Source: Leptolyngbyaceae cyanobacterium RM1_406_9 | Lineage (GTDB): Bacteria; Cyanobacteriota; Cyanobacteriia; Elainellales; Elainellaceae | NCBI GenBank assembly: GCA_012033355.1 | Contig: JAAUQZ010000001.1 | Coordinates: 1 to 64,000 of the forward strand | Length of the DNA: 64,000 nucleotides | Direction: 5' to 3' | Part shown: piece after piece, positions 19,820 to 30,564 of the stretch | Layout: every line of letters begins with the position of its first letter | How positions within the stretch are numbered: position 1 is the first letter of the stretch | Translations under genes and position numbers: made by a program | Notes under the pieces: generated by a model | What the model was told of the DNA's origin: nothing | What the model saw: the letters and a program-made list of their open reading frames with translations, nothing else | The model's database searches: none

Positions 19820-21277
19820 ATGTTAGAAGGCTCAATTTTACAAAAGCTAGGATCAGCCCATCAAGCTGGACAGCCCGGAAGAAGACCGCTCAACTTTGGC
19901 GTGTATTACAAGAATACGCTGGTGGCACTTTGTCATGCCCTGGAAGATGCCATCCTGGATGCTAATTCTGCACCCGTTGTAATTACAGCATTTCAGCAGG
20001 GAAAGTGGTATCTAGAAGAGGCCGATCGCTACAGTCAAATCGCTGAGCAAGCCAGCCAGATTGTGATTATGGCGGCAGCAGGCACAGGTTTTGCAGAGCA
20101 TCCGACGAGTCAGCGGTCAAATGTAGCGCTGGTCAACCTGGCAGAAACCGATCCGGTGGCGCAAGAGTGGCATTTAATTATTTTGTCGCCCAGCTACACG
20201 GCGATGGTGCTGTGCCAAGAATTATCTGAAGCAGACTACGGTGCGGCCGGAGTACCTCGCCAAGACCTGGAGCGTAAATTCTACGGATTTTGGACGTTTG
20301 AGCCAGGTTTAGTGCTGGAAACGGCAGAACTAGCGATCGCCCACATTCATCGTTACGATCTGGAACTACAGCAATCCCTGGCGGCTCAAGTTAGGACGAT
20401 CGCTACCCTAACTCAAAGTCACGAAGCCCGTTGCAATCAGCCTTCGGTTGATAACCTGGGTGAAATCGTGTTTCGGGTTGTGGACTACCTGCAAACTAGC
20501 CAGCACAGCCTGACACAGCCTGTTAGCTACGCTTCAAATACTCAACAAGGGCTAGACAACAACCTGGTTTCTAATGAACTGCAAGCTTATTTGCGAGTCG
20601 CGCAGCTAATCGACCAGTCAGACGTGACCAATCCTATGGCGGCGGCAGAGGTGGCGACGCTGGCGGAGGTTATGGGCCAACTGCTGGATCTTCCGGCCTG
20701 GCAACTGCACCGTCTACGTCTAGCCGGACTGCTGCATCGCATGGCCTTTTTGCAAACTTTTGAAAGCGACCTGGCACCCGGAACGGTTCACTACGATGAC
20801 GATGCTCCTGGCATTCCACTTAGCTGTCCGCTAGTGCCAGGAACACAGGTGTTAAGAAAGATGCAGCGACTGAGGGCGATCGCCACTATTATTACCCACC
20901 AAACTGAGTGGTGGAATGGCTCAGGTCAACCCGCTGGATTATCCGGCGACGAAATTCCAGTAGAATCTAGGATTCTGGGACTGGTCGCAGAATTTCAGCA
21001 GCATCTAGCACGGTTTCGAGCAGAGGATGGTTCAGATGGCTTGTCGAAGGCCCTGAGTGAATGTCAGGCACAGCAGGGCGATCGCTGGGACCCTAAAATC
21101 GTGGAAGCTCTACAGCTTCTAGTCAGCGGGCTTCAGCAAGGCATAGACCTACCCGTCTCCCTACCCAAAATTGCCGCCGGACTATGGATGCTAGATTCCC
21201 ACTCCGAAGAAAATCTGCTTGACTTATATAGCCTCAGCGAAGCAGAGCAGAATACCTCCCTTGAATTCAGTAAATAA
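19820..21277 (+). CDS. DICT sensory domain protein with C-terminal HD-like phosphohydrolase region
   Basis: N-terminal NFGVYYKNTLVALCHALEDAIL (DICT); C-terminal LRLAGLLHRMAFL...THQTEWWNGSGQPAGLSGDEIPVESRILGLVAEF resembling HD-GYP/HD. Confidence 0.75.
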   Translation: MLEGSILQKLGSAHQAGQPGRRPLNFGVYYKNTLVALCHALEDAILDANSAPVVITAFQQGKWYLEEADRYSQIAEQASQIVIMAAAGTGFAEHPTSQRSNVALVNLAETDPVAQEWHLIILSPSYTAMVLCQELSEADYGAAGVPRQDLERKFYGFWTFEPGLVLETAELAIAHIHRYDLELQQSLAAQVRTIATLTQSHEARCNQPSVDNLGEIVFRVVDYLQTSQHSLTQPVSYASNTQQGLDNNLVSNELQAYLRVAQLIDQSDVTNPMAAAEVATLAEVMGQLLDLPAWQLHRLRLAGLLHRMAFLQTFESDLAPGTVHYDDDAPGIPLSCPLVPGTQVLRKMQRLRAIATIITHQTEWWNGSGQPAGLSGDEIPVESRILGLVAEFQQHLARFRAEDGSDGLSKALSECQAQQGDRWDPKIVEALQLLVSGLQQGIDLPVSLPKIAAGLWMLDSHSEENLLDLYSLSEAEQNTSLEFSK

Positions 21278-21343
21278 TTGCTAATCGACCCACGCCCGTG
21301 TCCCATAAGTTCAACCTCTGTGAAGAGCGATGTGTAAATAGCG

Positions 21344-21997
21344 ATGGATATTGAAGCGATTCGTATCGGAAAACTCAAACAGCTAGCAGGGGTTGACCTG
21401 GAAGATGAAGACCTAACCCAGGCTGACCTCAGCGGAATCAACCTGGCGGGCGCTAATCTTGTAGGTGCTGACCTCAGCAACGCCAAACTCCGAGGCGGGC
21501 GACTCGATGGTGCAAACCTGGTTGGTGCCAAGCTAACCGGATCTGATCTTCGAGCAAACTTGCTGGGTGCCAACCTGATGCAGGCTGACCTGACCGAAGC
21601 CGATCTGCGCGGCAGTAATTTGCGCGGCAGTAATCTGATGCAGGCTCGGCTAGCTCGAACGACCTTTGCCGGAGCTTTTCTCAGTGGTGCCAACCTGATG
21701 GGCGTTAATCTTCAAGGGGTTGACCTGCGGAGTGCAGACTTACGGGGCGCAAACTTGAGTAACGCCAATCTTCAAGGGGCAAATCTTAACCAAGCTGATT
21801 TGCGCGGCGCAAACTTGAGTGCTGCCAACCTAGAAGAAGCCGACTTGCGTGGGGCAAACCTTGCTGGTGCTGACTTGACCGAGGCAAATTTACTCTGTGC
21901 TGACCTGGAAGGAACAAACCTCAGCGGCACTGGCTTCTCAGGAGCTTGCTTGATTGGTACAGCCCTAACTCAACCCGTCAACATTCCTGATTCTTAA
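21344..21997 (+). CDS. Pentapeptide repeat protein
   Basis: More than 25 tandem A(D/N)LxX pentapeptides. Confidence 0.95.
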   Translation: MDIEAIRIGKLKQLAGVDLEDEDLTQADLSGINLAGANLVGADLSNAKLRGGRLDGANLVGAKLTGSDLRANLLGANLMQADLTEADLRGSNLRGSNLMQARLARTTFAGAFLSGANLMGVNLQGVDLRSADLRGANLSNANLQGANLNQADLRGANLSAANLEEADLRGANLAGADLTEANLLCADLEGTNLSGTGFSGACLIGTALTQPVNIPDS

Positions 21998-22085
21998 CAG
22001 AACTCACGCACCTCTAGAACAAGGGGCTTAAGCCCCTTGTTCACGTAGAAATCACTTGATTCACGTTTTGCTTGCGTAAGTCCTG
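21998..22085. repeat. MITE-like element, family A, copy 2
   Basis: CAGAACTCACGCA ... TTGCGTAAGTCCTG termini with ACAAGGGGCTTAAGCCCCTTGT-type core. Confidence 0.75.
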
Positions 22086-22296
22086 AATCACCTTTAACAA
22101 AGGAAAACTACCTTCCTTCAGCTAGGAAAGCAAGTTTGGAGGTTCATCCTCCTGCAAACGAGGGCGGAATCTCTAAAACCTCATTTCCAGGCAAAGCTCG
22201 GAAACGAAACAACCCACCCTGCTAAAAGTTTTTCTCTGTGCCCTAAACTCTAAGCTTGGGAACGAGAAAAGTGAGCGAATGGGTGCTGAAGTTACT

Positions 22297-22772
22297 TCAC
22301 TTAGACATATTTTCCAGAATCCGCTGGACGATCTGCATTCCAGTGATTGCCTGCCAACCAAATAAACCCAACAGCCCAATATTCAGCAAGATGTGGGTAT
22401 AACGCGCCCAATCCTGCCCCTTCTGCATAAAAGGAGAAAGTGAAGCAGAGGTCGCAACCAAACCCGTCATTCCCAAACCCACCAACAAATGCGGGCCAAA
22501 AAACAGCTTTCCATTGTTGATATAGGTTACTGCCATACCGCCAATTGTGCCAATCACCATGAAGGCAAGCAAAGCAGAACCGAGCTGGTAATGCTTGGTA
22601 TTAAATTTGCCTTTAATTAGCTCTTTTTGGTGTCGCCTTCAGCACTGCGGGTGCGACGAATTTGGACGCCTAAGTAGAGGGCATAGATGGCGATCGCCAG
22701 CAACACCCACATAATCACAGGATGAATAAAGTTAAGCCAGGGCTTGATAGACTCAGGGATGTCTAGACTCAT
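22297..22772 (-). CDS. DUF4079-domain protein, interrupted by a homopolymer frameshift at 22624-22628
   Basis: Reading from ATG at 22772: MSLDIPESIKPWLNFIHPVIMWVLLAIAIYALYLGVQIRRTRSAEGDTKKS*; adding one A to the A5 run gives ...GDTKKELIKGKFNTKHYQLGSALLAFMVIGTIGG, which joins the 91-aa ORF. Confidence 0.85.
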
Positions 22773-23243
22773 AAGGCACTCAGAATTAGTTAAGGATCTT
22801 TATAAAACTTAGTACATTTTCGTTGATAAAACCAAGATGCTTCCGATACCTTCCCGACGAAAAGCCGCGATATAGCGTCATACCTTCACGCCCTGATCAA
22901 GGCACATAGCGCCATATCTCCAAAGTGTAAGAGCCTAGATTAGGCACGGAACTTAGCCAACAGTTCAATTCGTAGGGTTATCTGAGCTGGCTAACTATAA
23001 TCCCTCTAAAGTAACTGGGTAAGCTTTAAACGACACACCAAGACTGCCCATACTCAGATTGCTCCAGTGAGTATGTTCAGATTCTTGTGTAAACACAGGA
23101 GAATGTCTGTATTTACACAAAAATTAAGTCAGTTCCTTGCTCTAGTCCCAGATGTTTGTCAGACATTTGTTTAATCGGTGGTGCAGTCTTTCAAAATTTA
23201 ATTAAACTTTTCCTCATCTGTCCCAAAGAGGCAATTTTCCACC

Positions 23244-25829
23244 TTGTTCTTGACTATGATTCAAAATACAGAGATTCATCAGTCTATTTTTCAAGCTCTT
23301 CAAGGCTCGATCGAAACAGATGAAGCACTGCAAATCGCGATAAATAATCTGCACCTTACTCTAAAGGTAAGCTGTTGCCTACTTACAAAGTTTGGTAGTC
23401 AAGAAGCGCTGCAAAGCGACCTGAACAGTTACCTGATTAGTCAAGCAACTACAAAAACTACAGAATCGAATCATTTTATTCACAATCCTTCCCTGCAAAG
23501 TTATTTTCGGGCACAGCTTACTCAAGGCAATCTGGCGATCGCCGATCGCCTCCCCCCCTCCTCTCATGAGATTCAGCAATTGCTTCAAACCAGCGGAGCA
23601 TACACAGCCATCATCGCACCGCTGATCTGCCATCAGTTTTATCTGGGTGAACTCAGTCTTTATCAGTGCGATCGCCCGCGTATCTGGACAACAGCAGAAT
23701 TAGATCTAGTCAAGCTAACTGCAAACTACATGGCAATCGCCCTTTACCAGACAGAATTACACAATCGGTTAGACCGCGTTACCCAAACCGAAGCGGTCTC
23801 ACGAGCAAGTGAAGAGCGCAAGCAAATCGAAATTGAGCTACATCGGCGAGAGCAAGAATTTAGGGCGCTGGTTGAACATTCTCCCGATGTAATTGCCCGC
23901 TTCGACCAAAACCTGAGCCATATCTACGTCAATCCTGCGATCGCTCAGACAACCGAATTCCCGTCCGATCACCTGATTGGTCGAACTGATCAAGAAATAT
24001 GGGTTTCACAAGAGACCGTAGAAATGTGGGAAACCGCCTTGAAGGAAGTTTTCTCAACAGGGCTATCTAAAACTATTGAATTTGAGTTTTCCACACCACT
24101 CAGTATCAAACGTTACCAGTCTCGTTTGGTGCCAGAATTTGATTGTCAAGGCAGGGTTGAGTCTGTTTTGACAATTTGCCGGGATGTCAGCGTTCTTAAA
24201 CAGGTAGAGTTAGCCCTGCGTCAAAGCGAAGAGCAGTTGCGCCAGCTAGCTGAGAATATCGGTGAAGTATTCTGGATATCTAACGCAAACCATAGCCAAC
24301 TGATCTATGTCAGCCCTGCCTTTGAGTCCATTTGGGGGAGTAGCTGTGAAAGCCTCTATGCCAACCCTAAAACCTGGCAGGACTCGATTCACGCAGAAGA
24401 CCGCGATCGAATACTCCACCTCCTTCAGGAACGATCGCTAGAGGAGTGGGAAGCAGAATATCGAATTGTACGTCCTGATCAGACCTTACGCTGGATTCGC
24501 GATCGCGCCTTCCCAATTCGCAATGAAGTCGGTGAAGTCTACCGCTACGCTGGCATTGCCGAAGACATTACCCAGCGAAAGCAGTCCGAGCAAGAAGCCA
24601 ACTTACTACAGACTATGGCTCAGGCAGTCCTTGAATCGGAGGACTTTCACTCAGCACTTCAGGTTGCGCTGCAAAAAGTTTGTGAAGCAACTACTTGGGC
24701 TGTTGGAGAAGCCTGGGTTCCTGACACCGAACGATCGGTACTTGAATGTAGCCCGTTCTGGTACAGCAAAGTAGCAAACCTGACTGAGTTTAGGAAAGTT
24801 AGCCAAGAATTTACGTTTCCAATTGGCGTTGGCATTCCTGGTCGAGTTTGGGCAACCCGCTACCCAGAGTGGTGTCGCGATGTTTCCGTTGAAACGAGTA
24901 ATGTTTACTTGCGGGCTAAGCTTGCCCTGAATGCAGGGCTGAAAGCTGCTCTAGGCATCCCTATCGTGGCAAACGAGCAGGTGCTAGCAGTCTTAGTGTT
25001 CTATATGTTTGAAGCGCGTGAAGAAGACCAACGCCTGATTGAGCTAATTTCTGCCTCGACGGAACTGGGTCTGTTTATTCAGCGTAAACAGGCAGAAGGC
25101 GAAATTCGTAAATCGCTGCTTAGAGAACGAGAACTAAATCGGCTCAAGTCTAACTTTATCTCAATGGTGTCCCATGAACTCCGTACTCCCCTCAGCAGCA
25201 TCATTCTGTCTGCTGACCTTCTAGAAAACTATGGACAACAGTGTAGTGAAGAAAAAAAACAAACTTATTTTCGTCGCATTCAGAACTCTACTAAGCGGAT
25301 TACTCAGTTATTAGAGAACGTGTTGTTGCTGGGACAGTCTGAAGCGGGAAAGCTAGATTTTAATCCTAAACCTATGAATTTGGAGCGTTTCTGCCAAGAT
25401 TTGGTGGAAGAGCTTCAACCTGATGAGGGCGGTCAACACTCTATTGTCTATATCAGTCAGGGAAACTGCGAACTAGCTTGTATGGATGAGAAACTGCTTC
25501 AGCACATTCTGGGTAACTTGCTCTGCAACGCAATTAAATATTCACCGCAAGGTGGAACGGTTCGATTTGAACTTTCAACTGAGGCAAAAGAGGCTGTTTT
25601 CAAGGTGCAGGATATGGGCATTGGCATTCCTCAAACGGATCAATTGAGGTTGTTTGAACCCTTTCACCGGGCAACTAATGTCGGCAAGATTAGCGGTACT
25701 GGGTTAGGACTATCTATTGCTAAGCAGTGTGTAGACTTGCACTGTGGGCAGATTACAGTACAAAGTGAAATGGGAGTGGGAACAACGTTTACAGTTCGCC
25801 TTCCTTTGAGCCAATCAACTGGAAGGTGA
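23244..25829 (+). CDS. Multi-domain sensor histidine kinase (GAF/PAS/PAS/GAF-HisKA-HATPase)
   Basis: PAS motifs, MVSHELRTPLSSIILSADLL H-box, NLLCNAIKYSPQGG N-box, GTGLGLSIAKQ G2 box. Confidence 0.92.
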   Translation: MFLTMIQNTEIHQSIFQALQGSIETDEALQIAINNLHLTLKVSCCLLTKFGSQEALQSDLNSYLISQATTKTTESNHFIHNPSLQSYFRAQLTQGNLAIADRLPPSSHEIQQLLQTSGAYTAIIAPLICHQFYLGELSLYQCDRPRIWTTAELDLVKLTANYMAIALYQTELHNRLDRVTQTEAVSRASEERKQIEIELHRREQEFRALVEHSPDVIARFDQNLSHIYVNPAIAQTTEFPSDHLIGRTDQEIWVSQETVEMWETALKEVFSTGLSKTIEFEFSTPLSIKRYQSRLVPEFDCQGRVESVLTICRDVSVLKQVELALRQSEEQLRQLAENIGEVFWISNANHSQLIYVSPAFESIWGSSCESLYANPKTWQDSIHAEDRDRILHLLQERSLEEWEAEYRIVRPDQTLRWIRDRAFPIRNEVGEVYRYAGIAEDITQRKQSEQEANLLQTMAQAVLESEDFHSALQVALQKVCEATTWAVGEAWVPDTERSVLECSPFWYSKVANLTEFRKVSQEFTFPIGVGIPGRVWATRYPEWCRDVSVETSNVYLRAKLALNAGLKAALGIPIVANEQVLAVLVFYMFEAREEDQRLIELISASTELGLFIQRKQAEGEIRKSLLRERELNRLKSNFISMVSHELRTPLSSIILSADLLENYGQQCSEEKKQTYFRRIQNSTKRITQLLENVLLLGQSEAGKLDFNPKPMNLERFCQDLVEELQPDEGGQHSIVYISQGNCELACMDEKLLQHILGNLLCNAIKYSPQGGTVRFELSTEAKEAVFKVQDMGIGIPQTDQLRLFEPFHRATNVGKISGTGLGLSIAKQCVDLHCGQITVQSEMGVGTTFTVRLPLSQSTGR

Positions 25830-27591
25830 ACAGGATAAGTATCATGCCTAAAATTTTAGTCATTGAAGACGGACTGGATGTTCGCGCCTGTATCATCGAA
25901 CTGCTTGAAGTAGAAGGCTTTGAGGTCATTGCCGCAGAAACTAGCCCTGAAGGGGTTCAATTCGCTCAAGAATTGTCGCCAGACCTGATTCTATGCGATG
26001 TAATGATGCCAGAGATGGACGGATACGAGGTGTTAGCGTCTCTGCGACGGCATCCTGTGACCGAAACGGTGCCGTTTATCTTTCTTACAGCTAAAGCGAC
26101 CAAGTCTGATCTGCGTCACGGCATGGAGCTAGGGGCAGACGACTATCTAACAAAACCTTTTACTCGCTCAGAATTATTGGCTGCGATCGCACTCGCCTGG
26201 CCAAACGAGAAGCCTTTTCCCATCGCTATGCTTCCGAACTGAGTCAGGCGACTGAAACCCTCAACCAATTAGCTCATTATGACAGCTTGACGGGTTTACC
26301 CAATCGGTTGCTGTTGAGTGAACGCTTCCATCAGGTATTAGCCGAGTTTAACCAAGCTCATTCACCTATTCCAGTTTTGTATCTGGATATCAGCCAGTTC
26401 CGCCGAGTTAACAGTACGTTGGGGTATGAACTGGGAGACCATTTGCTAAAAACGATGGCAGAACGACTGCAAGCCTTTGTCGGCTTCAGAAATCTGGTTG
26501 TCCGGTTAGGAGATGACGAGTTTGCCATCATCATAGGAACAATGGGAGCAGAGTTATCCGAGGTTGAAGACATTCAGCCTGCGATCGCCCGCGTTGCTCA
26601 AAATCTTTTATGGGCCATCAGTCAGCCTTTTACGGTGCAAGATCGAACGGTTTTTTTGACGGGCTGTTTAGGAATTGCGATCTACCCAAAAGACGGCAGT
26701 GACATTGATACGCTAATTCGTCATGCAGATATTGCCATGCACGAAGCCAAAAGCCAGGGAAACAGCCAATTCAAGCTTTATCAGCCCATCACTGAAATTA
26801 CATCTGACCAGCTTGCGCTTGAGGCAGACCTGCGCTATGCGCTAAAGCGTTCGGAGTTTCAAGTTTATTATCAGCCTCAGATTAATCTCAAGACGAAGGC
26901 AATTACAGGGGCGGAGGCTTTGTTGCGCTGGCGACACCCGCAACGAGGAATGATCTCGCCCGCCGAGTTTATTCCTCTAGCTGAATCTACGGGACTGATC
27001 GTTCCAATTGGAGCATGGGTACTGCAAACAGCCTGCCAGCAGGCAAAGCTGTGGCAATCTGAAGGATTTGACAATCTCCAGATTGCGGTTAATTTATCGG
27101 CACACCAGTTTGGTCAGCCTAAGCTCTGTGAGGCAATTACTCGTACCCTCCAACGGACTGGGCTTAACCCTGCCCTGCTAGATTTAGAATTGACGGAGAG
27201 CGCTCTGGTTCAGGACGTTGATTCTGCTATATCAACCTTAAAGCAGTTGCGATCGCTGAGCATTCGCGTATCTGTCGATGACTTTGGCACGGGTTACTCT
27301 TCTCTCAGCTATCTGCAAAGATTTCCGTTTAACACCCTAAAAATCGATCGCACCTTTGTCAAAAGCATCAGCCAGGATGCCAAAAGTGGAGCGATCACAA
27401 CTGCCATCATTCAAATGGCCCATCAGCTTCAGCTTCAGGTAATTGCAGAGGGTGTAGAAACTCAAGCAGAGCTAGACTTTCTGAGTCAACATGGCTGTGA
27501 TTTGGCGCAAGGCTACTTGTTTAGTCCACCCGTTTCAGCAGAAGCATTCACTGAACTGCTGTACCGCCGAGCTTGGAGTTCTTTAAAGTGA
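25826..27591 (+). CDS. Response regulator-GGDEF-EAL cyclic-di-GMP protein, interrupted by a frameshift after GCGATCGC at 26183-26190
   Basis: Receiver ORF 25826-26242 (ADDYLTKPFTRSELLAAIA) and GGDEF/EAL ORF 26287-27591; inserting one C after 26190 gives LLAAIATRLAKREAFSHRYASELSQATETLNQLAHYDSLTGLPNRLL. Confidence 0.9.
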
Positions 27592-27606
27592 GCAGCTTTA
27601 GATGAA

Positions 27607-28483
27607 CTAGCCATTGACCACAACGCCGCCATTGGGATGAATTACCTGCCCGGTGATATAGGATGAATTATCTGACACAAGAAACACATAGCTTGGAGCA
27701 ACCTCTTCGGGCTGTCCAGCGCGTTTCATCGGCACTTGCTGTCCAAAACTTTCTACCTTTTCTTCAGGAAAAGTCGCAGGAATTAATGGTGTCCAAATGG
27801 GTCCAGGAGCAACTGCGTTAACTCGAATCTTTCTCTCAACTAATGCTTGAGATAAAGAGCGAGTAAATGCAACGATTGCGCCCTTTGTAGAGGAATAATC
27901 CAGCAGTTGAGGACTTCCTTTATAAGCCGTTACAGAGGTTGTGTTAACGATTGCGCTGCCTTCCTTCAGATGAGGTAAGGCTGCTTTGGTAAGGTAAAAC
28001 ATTGAAAAGATATTAGTGCGAAAAGTCCGCTCTAGCTGCTCCGAGCTAATTTTTTCAATGCTGTCCTGGGGATGCTGTTCAGCAGCATTATTGATCAGAA
28101 TGTCGATCTGTCCAAATTCATCCACCGTTCTCTGAATTAACTGCTGACAAAACTGCTCATCGCCAATATTGCCCGCCATCGAAACACACTGAGAACCCTC
28201 TTGCTCAACCTGCTGCTTTGTCTTCTCAGCATCTTCGTGTTCATCTAAATAGGCGATCGCAACTTTCGCTCCTTCCTTAGCAAAAGCAATCGCTACAGCA
28301 CGTCCAATTCCACTATCACCACCTGTAATTAAAGCGACTTTATTTTTAAGTTTGTTGCTGCCCTGGTAGTTTGAATCTTGGGCTTGAGGTTTAGGAGTCA
28401 TTTCCTCCTCAATTCCAGGCTGTTGCTCTTGATGTTGGGGAGGCTGCTGGGCTTTTTCTTTTTTTTTTCTGCTTCTGAGGCAT
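27607..28483 (-). CDS. SDR-family oxidoreductase (general stress protein 39-like); N-terminus interrupted at an A10 tract
   Basis: TGGDSGIGRAVA, YSSTKGA, NAVAPGPIWTPL. Upstream of MTPKPQ, removing one A gives MPQKQKKKEKAQQPPQHQEQQPGIEEEMTPKPQAQ. Confidence 0.85.
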
Positions 28484-28704
28484 TGTACTCTACATCCTAC
28501 TGTTGCTGACTAGACTGCAATTTAGGAGATCTTTAGCAAACAAAATACCTGTAAGAGCAGGTTTAGCATCAAAACTGTCGGTCAATTGCAAAGGTTCTAG
28601 CAAAACCTGCCCCCAACTCGAGGATAAACTTATTCCTGGAAATCTCCTTAATTCAGACACTTACTTTAGAGATGAACATTAACCTAACCACAGATTGCGA
28701 TTGC

Positions 28705-29061
28705 CTATGACCAGACACGATTTCCGTTTTCATCAACACGTGCCTGTCGAATGACATCAGAAATTTCGTCTGCATCTTTCACATGGTGTAGGGCTGTTTG
28801 CTCACCGTCCGGTTCGTCTACTACAAAATAGGTTGGAACAGTGATGTGATCGCCTGTAACGTCTGCGGCATCTACAGCGACCTGCTGTGCCTTCTCTTCA
28901 ATACTCTGAGGCTCGTCTGAAATGCGATCGCCCGGGTTAACGGTCAAATGCTTTCCACCCTCACGCATCTCTTGCTTAATCTCTTTTTTCTGCTCTGGGC
29001 TAACGTCTTCCGGCTGTGTGGGTTGTTTAATCGGGTCGTTGGTTTGCTTATCCATATCCAT
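28705..29061 (-). CDS. Hypothetical protein (acidic, 118 aa)
   Basis: Long uninterrupted ORF, plausible composition; family not recognised. Confidence 0.55.
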   Translation of the reverse strand: MDMDKQTNDPIKQPTQPEDVSPEQKKEIKQEMREGGKHLTVNPGDRISDEPQSIEEKAQQVAVDAADVTGDHITVPTYFVVDEPDGEQTALHHVKDADEISDVIRQARVDENGNRVWS

Positions 29062-29180
29062 AACAGAAGTTTTAGTGAGTTGTGATGGTTCTTTCTTCTG
29101 TCGTAATACTAGGAAAGTAAGGGCGATCGCACCTCCTTCAAATGGGATAGCTTGAATCGTTTCAACCCGTTAGTCAGTAC

Positions 29181-29573
29181 TCAAGAAGTGAGAAATTGAA
29201 CTGTAAATTGAGTCCATCCTGCTTCGCTTGTAACTTGGATCGTGCCGTTGAGCCGCTCGACGATCTTGTGAACCAACGTCAATTCTAAACTGCTCCCTCC
29301 TTGCTGCCAGCGATCGCCGAAGGTCATCAATTAACTCAAGTTCACGATTTGACTCTGCTTGCAATACTTCCAGATAGCGCTGTATTCGCTCTTTGGTAGG
29401 AGCTTTCTTTAACATCTGAACTGCCATCAAGATATTCGTAATTGGGTTACGCAATTCATGAGAGGCTGTGCTGAGGAAGCTGTCCTTTTCTAGATTGCTC
29501 TGATTCAGTGCTTCAATTTTCTGCTGTAGCTGCAAAATCCAATTCTGTTTGCTGGAGACGAGTGGCGATCGCC
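29181..29573 (-). pseudogene. Histidine kinase remnant: HisKA present, middle of HATPase domain deleted, C-terminus in another frame
   Basis: FLSTASHELRNPITNILMAVQMLKK ... ELELIDDL joined at a HIP1 site to out-of-frame GDRWQQGGSSLELTLVHKIVERLNGTIQVTSEAGWTQFTVQFLTS*. Confidence 0.75.
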
Positions 29574-29575
29574 AT

Positions 29576-30466
29576 TTATAAACTAGAAATCTGGTCGGGG
29601 TCAATTCCTTGCGATCGCAAATAGTTCTCTAGACGCTCCTTAGCTTGCCTCTCCTGTTCTGCCCGCTGGCGTTCCTGTTCTGCCCGCTGGCGTTCCTGCT
29701 CTGCCCGCTGATGTTCCTGTTCTGCCCGCTGGCGTTCCTGTTCTGCCCGCTGACGTTCAAGCGCTTGTCCCTCTGAGCCAGTGGCAATAACCTGACCTTC
29801 TTGATCGCACCAGCGCAACCATAGCCTGTTGACCTCTTCTTCAAACGGCCCTTCCCACAGAGTCAGCCCTAACCCAACCCCTTCTAGCCAAATCGATTCG
29901 CCGGTTCTGACAATGCCTTGAGATGGGGTTAGCTCTGTGTAGCCGATGGGGGAAATCGTCCACACGCGCAGCAATGCTTCATTCATCTCTTGCTCGCCTT
30001 GAATTTGCCGGAGCGGATCAAACACAACGTAGTAAGGCACACCAATTTGAGCGTATATATCCTTTTTGCAAGTCACCTTACCTTTCTGCTGTGACTTTTT
30101 GCTCAGGATCAATTCGTCACCTTCTGCATTGGAGACGATTTCAATGCACACTTCCGGGACTTTACCAAACTCCCATACAAAGTAGGAACGGTTGCGTCGC
30201 TCAGACAGGTCTACGGCTCGCTGTACACCCAAACTCAGCAACATATCAGGAACAATGGGATCGCCCTTAAGTTTATAGAACAATCCAACATTGGCAGCAG
30301 CTAAAAACGGTAAGGGGAGTGCCTTAGAACTGTAAATTGGCTCTACTAGTAGTCGCTGCTGCAACTCTGATTGAAAATTGTCCACAGGGGTATCGTCCTC
30401 AATGACGAGATGGCTGATGTCAAGCTCAGTGACAATTTCTTCGGTGTCTAGAAGTCGTTGAGTCAT
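29576..30466 (-). CDS. Uma2-family (DUF820-like PD-(D/E)XK) protein with heptad coiled-coil tail
   Basis: PDMLLSLGV...YFVWEFGKVPEVCIEIVSN, YAQIGVPYYVVFDP, then (RAEQERQ)n repeats. Confidence 0.8.
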   Translation of the reverse strand: MTQRLLDTEEIVTELDISHLVIEDDTPVDNFQSELQQRLLVEPIYSSKALPLPFLAAANVGLFYKLKGDPIVPDMLLSLGVQRAVDLSERRNRSYFVWEFGKVPEVCIEIVSNAEGDELILSKKSQQKGKVTCKKDIYAQIGVPYYVVFDPLRQIQGEQEMNEALLRVWTISPIGYTELTPSQGIVRTGESIWLEGVGLGLTLWEGPFEEEVNRLWLRWCDQEGQVIATGSEGQALERQRAEQERQRAEQEHQRAEQERQRAEQERQRAEQERQAKERLENYLRSQGIDPDQISSL

Positions 30467-30564
30467 GGGCGGTATTTAGAACCCGGTAGGTTCATTATCC
30501 TTAAAATTTTGGAGAAGCAGCTAATTTTAGAGAAGCAGCCAATTTCGACTTTTGCTTACCCAAA

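Noticed and set aside
29605-29760. Possible CRISPR-like array from regular 21-bp repeats
   Set aside because: Repeats are contiguous without unique spacers and encode in-frame heptads of the Uma2 protein
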